Assembly: GCF_008642295.1 (NCBI RefSeq)
Contig: NZ_CP029190.1
Span: 5,129,501-5,193,500, forward strand
DNA: 64,000 bases
Origin: Streptomyces venezuelae
GTDB lineage: Bacteria; Actinomycetota; Actinomycetes; Streptomycetales; Streptomycetaceae
Direction of reading: 5' to 3'
The notes beneath the pieces are model-generated. The model was not told the DNA's origin. It ran no database searches and saw only the letters and a list, made by a program, of their open reading frames with translations. Each line of letters begins with the position of its first letter. Position 1 is the first letter of the stretch. The translations under genes were made by a program, and so were the position numbers. Shown here piece by piece: positions 26,162-32,091 of this stretch.

Positions 26162-26584
26162 TCAGTCCAGCATGCGCCGGAGCAGGTCCCGCAGGACCGC
26201 CCGCTCGGCCGTGGACAACCCGGCGAGCGGCTCCCGCGCGAAGTCGAGCGCATCGCGCAGCTGCTCGGCGGTGGCCAGGCCCTCCTCGGTGGGGGCGGCC
26301 AGTTTCACCCGGCGGTCGGCCGGGTCCGGCCTGCGTTCGACCAGGCCCCGGCTCTCCAGCCGGTCCACGATGCCGGTCACGTTCGACGGCTCGCACCTGA
26401 GCTTGTCCGCGAGGCGTCGCATCGGCAGCGGTTCCAGGGACAGCAGGCCGAGGAGTTTGGCCTGCGCTCCGGTGAGCTGGAAGCGGGCAGCCGCGTGCTC
26501 GTACTCCTCGTGGTACCGGGCGACGACGGCGGCGATGAGGTCCACGACTTCGAGGGTGACGGGGTCGATGCGGCTCTGGGGCAT
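26162..26584 (-). CDS. MarR-family transcriptional regulator
   Basis: This 140-residue winged-helix repressor has the family core: FQLTGAQAKLLGLLSLEPLPMRRLADKL (helices 2-3), the recognition helix EPSNVTGIVDRLESRGLVER and the wing PADRRVKLAAPTEEG. It has a single Cys (C64), placed at the start of the recognition helix and not at the N-terminal position of OhrR sensors. It is divergent from the MDR oxidoreductase gene with 92 bases between, and an Ohr gene follows that oxidoreductase. It probably represses this divergent oxidoreductase and may sense an electrophile. TAGGCT lies six bases before its ATG, so the mRNA could be leaderless. Confidence 0.9.
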   Translation of the reverse strand: MPQSRIDPVTLEVVDLIAAVVARYHEEYEHAAARFQLTGAQAKLLGLLSLEPLPMRRLADKLRCEPSNVTGIVDRLESRGLVERRPDPADRRVKLAAPTEEGLATAEQLRDALDFAREPLAGLSTAERAVLRDLLRRMLD

Positions 26585-26676
26585 GGGACCAGCCTACCCA
26601 TTTACTTGACAACATGAAATATCCAGGAGCATGGTTGTTTCACCACCTGAAGTAATTTCTTCGATCGGGAGCCCTC
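26585..26676. promoter_or_regulatory. MarR/oxidoreductase divergent control region
   Basis: The 92-base gap is AT-rich for this genome. TTTACTT at 26601-26607 and AAGTAATTT at 26650-26658 form an inverted pair about 50 bases apart, and TTGACA (26606-26611) is a consensus -35 for the plus-strand gene. These are candidates for the MarR operator and the promoter it covers. Confidence 0.45.
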
Positions 26677-27705
26677 ATGTCCGACCTTTCCGCGATTCCT
26701 GCCGTCAGCCGCGAGTGGCACCTGGTCGCCCGCCCGCAGGGCTGGCCGACCGCCGCCGACTTCGCCCTGCGCGAGGTACCGGTCGCCGCCCCCGCGCCCG
26801 GCCACATCCTGGTGCGCAACCTCCACATGTCCGTCGACCCCTACATGCGCGGCCGGATGAACGACGTGAAGTCGTACATCCCGCCCTTCGAGCTGGACCG
26901 CCCGATGGACGGCGGCGCGGTCGGCGAGGTCATCGCCTCCGCCGCCGAGGGCTTCGAGGTGGGCGACCATGTGCTGCACGGCCTGGGCTGGCGCGAGTAC
27001 GCCGATGTGGAGGCGGGACAGGCCACCAAGGTGGACGGCTCCCTCGCGCCCCTCTCGGCGTACCTCGGCGTCCTGGGCATGCCGGGCATGACCGCGTATG
27101 CCGGCCTCTTCGAGACGGCCTCCTTCAAGGAGGGCGACGCGGTGTTCGTGTCCGGCGCGGCGGGCGCGGTCGGCAGCCTCGTCGGCCAGTTCGCGAAGAT
27201 CAAGGGCGCCTCGCGGGTCATCGGCTCGGCCGGCTCGGACGAGAAGGTGAAGCTGCTCACCGAGAAGTACGGCTTCGACGCCGCCTTCAACTACAAGGCC
27301 GCGCCCGTGGCCGAGCAGCTGAAGGGCGCGGCCCCCGAGGGCATCGACGTCTACTTCGACAACGTCGGTGGTGACCACCTCGAGGCCGCCATCTCCTCCC
27401 TCAAGGTGCACGGCCGGGCCACCCTCTGCGGTGCGATCGCCCAGTACAACGACACCGAGCCGGCCCCCGGCCCGCGCAACCTGGTCGCCGTCATCGGCAA
27501 GCGGCTGCGGCTCCAGGGCATCCTGGTCAACGACCACTGGGGGCTGAAGGACCAGTTCGTCAAGGACGTGGCCGGCTGGCTGCGCTCCGGCGAGCTCCGG
27601 TACGACGAGACGGTCGTCGAGGGCATCGAGAACGGGGTCGACGCCTTCCTCGGAATGCTGCGCGGCGAGAACACCGGAAAGATGATCGTTTCTTTCACCG
27701 GATAG
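26677..27705 (+). CDS. MDR-family NADPH-dependent oxidoreductase (CurA-like)
   Basis: This 342-residue zinc-free medium-chain dehydrogenase/reductase reduces activated double bonds of alpha,beta-unsaturated aldehydes and ketones with NADPH. It matches the 2-alkenal/curcumin reductase branch: HMSVDPYMRGRM (43-54), GEVIASAAEGFEVGD, the cofactor loop VFVSGAAGAVGSLVGQ, AGSDEKVKLL and DVYFDNVGGDHLEAA. The length is normal for the family. It is divergent from the MarR gene and 65 bases upstream of the ohr gene, so the three probably form an electrophile and peroxide detoxification unit. It is cytosolic. The start ATG lies after a GGGAG site. Confidence 0.9.
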   Translation: MSDLSAIPAVSREWHLVARPQGWPTAADFALREVPVAAPAPGHILVRNLHMSVDPYMRGRMNDVKSYIPPFELDRPMDGGAVGEVIASAAEGFEVGDHVLHGLGWREYADVEAGQATKVDGSLAPLSAYLGVLGMPGMTAYAGLFETASFKEGDAVFVSGAAGAVGSLVGQFAKIKGASRVIGSAGSDEKVKLLTEKYGFDAAFNYKAAPVAEQLKGAAPEGIDVYFDNVGGDHLEAAISSLKVHGRATLCGAIAQYNDTEPAPGPRNLVAVIGKRLRLQGILVNDHWGLKDQFVKDVAGWLRSGELRYDETVVEGIENGVDAFLGMLRGENTGKMIVSFTG

Positions 27706-27770
27706 GCTCTCCTCACACCGCCACGACCCGTGGGCGCGAGTCGCGGCGCACATCAGGAGGATTTCCTTAC

Positions 27771-28196
27771 ATGTCCATCCAGCAGTCCGACGTGCTGTAC
27801 ACCGCTGTCGCCACCGCCGAGAACGGCCGTGACGGCCGCGTCGCCTCCAACGACGGTCAGCTCGAGGTCGTCGTGAACCCGCCGAAGGAGATGGGCGGCA
27901 GCGGCGCCGGCACCAACCCGGAGCAGCTGTTCGCCGCCGGTTACAGCGCCTGCTTCCAGGGTGCGCTCGGCGTCGTCGCCCGCAACGAGAACGCCGACAT
28001 CACCGGCGCCACCGTGACCGCCGAGGTCGGCATCGGCAAGAACGACGACGGCTTCGGCATCATCGTCAAGATCGTCGCCTCCATTCCGACCGTGGACCAG
28101 GAGCGCGCGAAGGACCTCGTCGAGAAGGCCCACCAGGTGTGCCCCTACTCCAAGGCCACCCGCGGCAACATCACCGTCGAGCTCGCCGTCGCCTGA
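27771..28196 (+). CDS. ohr: Organic hydroperoxide resistance protein Ohr
   Basis: This 141-residue thiol peroxidase of the Ohr/OsmC family reduces organic and lipid hydroperoxides. Catalytic C61 (GYSACFQ) and resolving C124 (HQVCPYS), together with R20 and E51 (NPEQLFAAG), make the complete active site. The length is exactly typical. An AGGAGG ribosome site precedes the ATG at 27771. It is 65 bases after the MDR oxidoreductase gene, probably in the same transcript, and ends at a strong hairpin terminator. The nearby MarR regulator is not an obvious OhrR because the sensing Cys is not at the usual place. Confidence 0.95.
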   Translation: MSIQQSDVLYTAVATAENGRDGRVASNDGQLEVVVNPPKEMGGSGAGTNPEQLFAAGYSACFQGALGVVARNENADITGATVTAEVGIGKNDDGFGIIVKIVASIPTVDQERAKDLVEKAHQVCPYSKATRGNITVELAVA

Positions 28197-28222
28197 CGCC
28201 TGACGCCGGCATCTGCGTGACC

Positions 28223-28257
28223 GGAGGCCGCACCCCCCGCCGGGGGGTGCGGCCTCC
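28223..28257 (+). terminator. Strong hairpin terminator after ohr
   Basis: A perfect 16-bp GC-rich stem (28223-28238 with 28242-28257) around a three-base loop lies 26 bases after the ohr stop codon. There is no U-tract. Confidence 0.85.
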
Positions 28258-28273
28258 GCCGTAAGCTGCCACC

Positions 28274-29176
28274 ATGCGTGATTTCGGTGGGGGATTCGGC
28301 TATCTGCTGGCCGGACAGAAGTGGGTGTTCCGGCACGGCCGGTGGTTCGGATTCGGGCTGCTGCCCGGACTGGTGGCATTCGTCCTGTATGCGGCGGCGC
28401 TGACCGCACTCGGCTTCGGTGCCGATGACGTGGTCGGCTGGGCCACCCCGTTCGCGGACGACTGGTCCTCCCCGTGGGACGGCCTCTTCCGCGGGTTCCT
28501 GACCGCCCTGCTGTTCAGCCTCGGCCTGTTCCTCGCGGTGATCACCTTCACCGCCGTGACCCTGCTGATCGGCGAGCCGTTCTACGAGTCCTTGTCCGAG
28601 CAGGTCGAGCGCAGCGAGGGCGGTACCGTCCCGGAATCGGGCCGCTCCCTGGCCCAGGAGCTCTGGATCTCGCTCCGGGACAGCCTGCGGGTGCTCGGCC
28701 GGGTGCTGCTCTACGGCATCCTGCTCTTCGCCCTCGGCTTCATCCCCCTCATCGGCCAGACCGTGATCCCGGTGATCGGCTTCTGCGTCTCCGGCTTCTT
28801 CCTCACCCTCGAACTCACCGCCGTGGCCCTCCAGCGCCGGGACATAGACCTGGACCGGAGACTCGCCCTGCTGCGCGCCCGCCGCGGGCTGGCCCTCGGC
28901 TTCGGGGTCCCGCTGGTGCTGGCCTTCCTGGTCCCGCTGGTCGCGGTCTTCCTGATGCCGGGCGCGGTGGCGGGCGCCACCCTGCTGGCGCGGGACCTGC
29001 TGCCCGAGGAGCCGGAGACCGGCTCTGCCACCGAGTCCGGGGACGGCGCGGGGGAGGCTCCCGCCCAGGCCTGGCCCGAGGCTCCCGGGCAGGGGTCCGC
29101 TGCCGCCCAGACCTGGCCGTCGGGCCAGGGCCCGGAGACCTCCCCGGGCTTCGGCCCGCCCCCGGCCTCCTTCTAG
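28274..29176 (+). CDS. EI24/CysZ-like membrane protein
   Basis: This 300-residue integral membrane protein matches the EI24 domain family, which includes the E. coli sulfate permease-associated CysZ. The opening GFGYLLAGQKWVFRHGRWFG, two helices at about 25-48 and 75-102, the conserved LIGEPFYESLSEQVE amphipathic stretch, and paired helices at about 137-175 and 205-240 follow the family plan. The last 55 residues are a Pro/Ala/Glu/Gly-rich cytosolic tail (PEAPGQG, WPSGQGPE) peculiar to actinobacteria. Sulfate transport is not established here, since no cys genes are adjacent. TAAGCT (28262-28267) lies six bases before the ATG with no ribosome site, the leaderless pattern. It is convergent with the reductase gene. 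Confidence 0.82.
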   Translation: MRDFGGGFGYLLAGQKWVFRHGRWFGFGLLPGLVAFVLYAAALTALGFGADDVVGWATPFADDWSSPWDGLFRGFLTALLFSLGLFLAVITFTAVTLLIGEPFYESLSEQVERSEGGTVPESGRSLAQELWISLRDSLRVLGRVLLYGILLFALGFIPLIGQTVIPVIGFCVSGFFLTLELTAVALQRRDIDLDRRLALLRARRGLALGFGVPLVLAFLVPLVAVFLMPGAVAGATLLARDLLPEEPETGSATESGDGAGEAPAQAWPEAPGQGSAAAQTWPSGQGPETSPGFGPPPASF

Positions 29177-29201
29177 GCCCGGCCGTAGGGCTGCGCCGCC
29201 G

Positions 29202-30059
29202 TCAGGCTCCGTCGGCCGGGTGGCGCAGCAGTGCCACCGCGTCCGGCTCGCCGGCCGCCACCTGCCGGTCCATGAGCCGGAAGTAGGGGTCGAGCAGTTC
29301 GGAGCCGACTCCTTGCTCGGCGGCCGTGCGCAGCAGGGTCCGGTTTCCCGCGGCCTGCATCTCCAGGTTGGCGTCCTCGGAGGCCGCCCCGCCGGAGGCG
29401 ACGTAGAAGGGCGCCATCGCCGCCAGCCACTCCGTGAGCAGCCCCGCGAAGCCCTCCATGTCGACCTTCTCGTCGCGGACCAGCGCATAGGCGTGCGTCA
29501 TCCCGGCGAACAGGCCGCTCATGGCACTCAGCAGCGCCACATCGTGCAGGGCGGCAAATCCGGGGTCGGTGCCCACGAAGCGGGCGCCGGCCGGCACCTC
29601 CAGGGCGGCCCGGTGCGCCTCGAAGGCCTCGCGGGACCCGCTGTAGAACACGTACCCGCCGGACTCCGGAACGCCGATCATCGGCGGTACGGCCATGATG
29701 CCGGCGTCCACGAACCGGGCCCCGCGGGCCTCGGCCCAGGCGGCCCGCGACCGCCCCTCGGCGGGGGTCCCGGTGGTCAGGTTCACCAGGTCCCGCCCGG
29801 CCAGGTCGACCCCGTCCAGGGCCTGTCCGACCGAGGCGTCGTCCAGCAGGCACAGGACGACGAGGTCGCCCGCCGCCACCGCCTCGGCGGGACTCGCCGC
29901 GACCGCGGCCCCTTCACCGGCCAGCGCGGCGGCCTTGGCGGCGGTGCGGTTCCATACGGTCAGCGGGTGCCCGGCGGCGAGCCAGGTCCGGGCGAGCGCG
30001 GTGCCCATGGCGCCGAGCCCGAGCAGCGAAATGCGGGTCTTCCCCGTGGTGTCGGTCAT
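29202..30059 (-). CDS. Imine-reductase-like NADP-dependent oxidoreductase
   Basis: This 285-residue protein has an N-terminal Rossmann domain (LLGLGAMGTALA, 12-23; VWNRT, 35-39, NADPH-preferring) and a helical dimerisation domain. It belongs to the beta-hydroxyacid dehydrogenase superfamily but fits best with imine reductases. Markers are NLTTGTP (93-99), the DAGIMAVPPMIGVPES block (118-133) and LHDVALLSAMSGLFAG (171-186), where D173 sits at the position of the catalytic Asp/Tyr of characterised Streptomyces IREDs. The usual lysine of hydroxyisobutyrate dehydrogenases is not seen. It would reduce cyclic imines to amines; the physiological substrate is unknown. It is divergent from an HxlR regulator over a palindromic operator. 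Confidence 0.82.
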   Translation of the reverse strand: MTDTTGKTRISLLGLGAMGTALARTWLAAGHPLTVWNRTAAKAAALAGEGAAVAASPAEAVAAGDLVVLCLLDDASVGQALDGVDLAGRDLVNLTTGTPAEGRSRAAWAEARGARFVDAGIMAVPPMIGVPESGGYVFYSGSREAFEAHRAALEVPAGARFVGTDPGFAALHDVALLSAMSGLFAGMTHAYALVRDEKVDMEGFAGLLTEWLAAMAPFYVASGGAASEDANLEMQAAGNRTLLRTAAEQGVGSELLDPYFRLMDRQVAAGEPDAVALLRHPADGA

Positions 30060-30092
30060 GCCCTTAGCCTTGATCCGGACCGCAGGGTGATC

Positions 30093-30118
30093 AAGTACGC
30101 ACTTCGAAGTGGGTGCTT
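30093..30118. promoter_or_regulatory. HxlR-type operator between the IRED and hxlR-like genes
   Basis: Two AAGTnnGnnCTT half-sites (30093-30104 and 30107-30118) meet at a perfect 12-bp palindrome CACTTCGAAGTG (30100-30111). It lies in the 98-base gap between divergent starts, exactly where an HxlR dimer would act. HxlR regulators typically bind such short palindromes. Confidence 0.65.
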
Positions 30119-30157
30119 ACCCTGGGGTGAGCGTGCAGGCCGGAAGGGGGTAGGGCG

Positions 30158-30529
30158 ATGACGGCGCACCGTCCGGGAGCGAGTCACTGCGGCATCGACG
30201 CGGCCATGGAGATCATCAGCGGCAAGTGGAAGGTGCTCATCCTGTGGGCACTGGCGGAGCGTCCCCGGCGCTTCGGGGAGCTCCGCCGGATGATCCCGGG
30301 GGTCACCGAGAAGGTCCTCGCGGCGCAGCTCCGCGAACTGGAGACGGACGGCATCCTGCACCGCGAGGCGTACGACGAGGTCCCCCCGCGGGTGGAGTAC
30401 TCGCTCACCCCGCTCGGGGTGGAACTGAACGAGGCGCTGGCGCCCCTCGGCGCCTGGGGCGGCAAGCACCTCGTCCCGGACGCCCACCGGCCGGTTCAGG
30501 CGATGCCGACGGTGAACGCGGCCCGGTAG
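30158..30529 (+). CDS. HxlR-family transcriptional regulator
   Basis: This 123-residue winged-helix protein has the HxlR hallmarks: a conserved N-terminal Cys (SHCGIDAAM, C11), then ISGKWKVLILWALAE, RRFGELRRMIPGVTEKVLAAQLRELE and the wing RVEYSLTPLG. In YodB, HypR and related proteins the N-terminal Cys senses quinones or electrophiles. It likely controls itself and the divergent imine-reductase gene through the palindrome at 30093-30118. The ATG at 30158 follows AGGGCG. Its 3' end overlaps the end of the convergent dioxygenase gene by 34 bases. Confidence 0.92.
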   Translation: MTAHRPGASHCGIDAAMEIISGKWKVLILWALAERPRRFGELRRMIPGVTEKVLAAQLRELETDGILHREAYDEVPPRVEYSLTPLGVELNEALAPLGAWGGKHLVPDAHRPVQAMPTVNAAR

Positions 30530-31209
30530 CCGGTGCCCTCCGTGACCGGGGCCAGGGTCATGGCGCGGCCGTGGTCCCGGTACCGGGCGTCCCGGCCGTT
30601 GGGCTGGGCCGGGGCCTTGCGGCGGGCGTACGGCTGGGCCGCGTACACCTTCAGCAGCATGTCCTCGGGGAGGTAGAACACCGAGGTGGTGTGGCTGCGG
30701 GCATCCGGGCGCACCTTGAAGTGGATGTGCGGGGCCAGCCCCGCGTACCAGCCCGGGACGATCGTCCGGAACACACAGCGGCCGGAGCCGTCGGTGACCT
30801 GGGTGCCGCGGAGCCAGGAGGCCTTGCCGATGGAGTACTCGCCGTCGGAGCCGGCCTGCCAGACGTCGATCTCGACCCCCGGCATCGGACGGCAGCCCGA
30901 GGCCATCCCGACCACCGTCAGGTCCAGCCGCAGCGGTACCCCCGTCTGCCCCTCGGTGATGTCCGAGCGGATCCGCTCCTTGGCGACGTAGTACGGTCCC
31001 TCGCCCGACTCGGGGGTCAGGACGCAGCCCGGGGTGCTGCCGGTGGTGGCGCGCCCCGCCGCCCCCGCGGGCTGCCGGGCCGCCGCCCCGCCGGATGCGG
31101 CCGGGCCGGAGCAGGCCGTGGCCAGCCCGGCCAGACCGGCGAGCCCGGCCGATCCGGCGGCCAGCAGAAGTGTCCGGCGGCTCGTCCGGGAGGTGTCGTC
31201 GTCGGTCAT
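30496..31209 (-). CDS. Tat-exported intradiol ring-cleavage dioxygenase
   Basis: This 237-residue protein starts with a twin-arginine signal (TSRRTLLLAAGSAGLAG) and a lipobox-like LATAC, so it is exported folded and probably lipid-anchored. The mature domain (about 60-237) is an intradiol dioxygenase beta-sandwich: GEGPYYV, VPLRLDLTVVG, EIDVWQAGSDGEYS and GWYAGLAPHIHFKV contain the Tyr and His residues that bind Fe(III). Such enzymes open catechol rings between the hydroxyls. Secreted actinobacterial members act on catechols outside the cell, likely from lignin or plant phenolics. The ATG at 31209 gives the proper signal; a longer frame to 31341 is non-coding in look. Its 3' end overlaps the HxlR gene. 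Confidence 0.87.
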   Translation of the reverse strand: MTDDDTSRTSRRTLLLAAGSAGLAGLAGLATACSGPAASGGAAARQPAGAAGRATTGSTPGCVLTPESGEGPYYVAKERIRSDITEGQTGVPLRLDLTVVGMASGCRPMPGVEIDVWQAGSDGEYSIGKASWLRGTQVTDGSGRCVFRTIVPGWYAGLAPHIHFKVRPDARSHTTSVFYLPEDMLLKVYAAQPYARRKAPAQPNGRDARYRDHGRAMTLAPVTEGTGYRAAFTVGIA

Positions 31210-31345
31210 GGCCAACCCCTCATACGCGCTCCGGGGGCCGCAGCGTCCGTACGGCCGCCCACCGCGCCCACCGTGCCGCACGGGCCCCGCCCGGCCCGCG
31301 GCCGACACGGCCGGCCCGCCCGGATGCCCGCCCGGATCCACCCGG

Positions 31346-31987
31346 TCAGGCGGGGGCGGATCCCTGCAACAGGGTGACGAAGGCCCGGAAGGCGGCCGGC
31401 ATGTCCACTGCGGCGGGGTCCAGCAGCCACTGGTACTGGAGGCCGTCCATCACCGCCGTCAGCAGCGGGGCCGCCGCCTCCGGGGTGAGACCGGAGGGCA
31501 GCCGGTCGCCGAACTCCGTGCGCAGCACCTCCGCCATCTCCGCCCGGACCTGGGCGTAGCGGTCGGTGAAGAACTCCCGGGCCGGATGGCCCTCCGTCAC
31601 GCTCTCGCCCAGCAGGGCCGAGAAGGTCTGCACAATGCCCGGCCGCATCGCGTTGTAGTCCACCAGCGAGGCCAGCAGGTCCAGCCGCCACTGCCCGGCC
31701 GCGGTGCGGGAGCCGCCGCCGGTGTCCCACCGGTCGCGTTCCTCCAGCACCGCGACGAGCAGGGCCTCCTTGGTCGGGAAGTAGTGCAGCAGGCCCTGCT
31801 GGGTGAGGCCCACCCGCTCCGCGACGGTGTTCAGGGAGGCGCCCCGGTAACCGCGTTCCGCGATCACTTCGAGGGCGGCGCGCACGATCTCGCCCCGCCG
31901 CTCCTCGCTCCTGGCCCTCGGCATCCGCGTCAGCGCCCCTTCCGGTCTCGCTCGGCCCCTCGCCTCGTCAGAAGGACCGTACGGCAT
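31346..31987 (-). CDS. TetR-family transcriptional regulator
   Basis: This 213-residue repressor has the TetR DNA-binding domain (ARSEERRGEIVRAALEVIAERGYRGASLNTVAERVGLTQQGLLHYFPTKEALL is summarised as helix 1 at about 27-44 and HTH at about 48-70). The ligand-binding part follows with no recognised class. It is divergent from a GH3 beta-glucosidase, and a palindrome lies between the two starts, so it probably represses that gene in response to a sugar or aglycone. TAGGGT six bases before the ATG at 31987 suggests a leaderless start; an ATG at 31924 (MPRARSEE) with GGAAGGGG upstream is the other possible start and would remove 21 residues. Confidence 0.87.
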   Translation of the reverse strand: MPYGPSDEARGRARPEGALTRMPRARSEERRGEIVRAALEVIAERGYRGASLNTVAERVGLTQQGLLHYFPTKEALLVAVLEERDRWDTGGGSRTAAGQWRLDLLASLVDYNAMRPGIVQTFSALLGESVTEGHPAREFFTDRYAQVRAEMAEVLRTEFGDRLPSGLTPEAAAPLLTAVMDGLQYQWLLDPAAVDMPAAFRAFVTLLQGSAPA

Positions 31988-32028
31988 CCGCCCACCCTAG
32001 AAGTCACGAATGCATAACAAGACCTACC

Positions 32029-32046
32029 ACTTGCCAGGTGGCAGGT
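32029..32046. promoter_or_regulatory. Palindromic operator between the TetR and GH3 genes
   Basis: AC-n-TGCCA-GG-TGGCA-n-GT is a perfect interrupted palindrome of 18 bases in the 104-base divergent gap. It is 45 bases upstream of the beta-glucosidase start and is the best candidate for the TetR regulator's binding site. Confidence 0.6.
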
Positions 32047-32091
32047 CCACGATGGGGCCACCCGCACAGCACTCGATGAGGAGGCCCGGCC

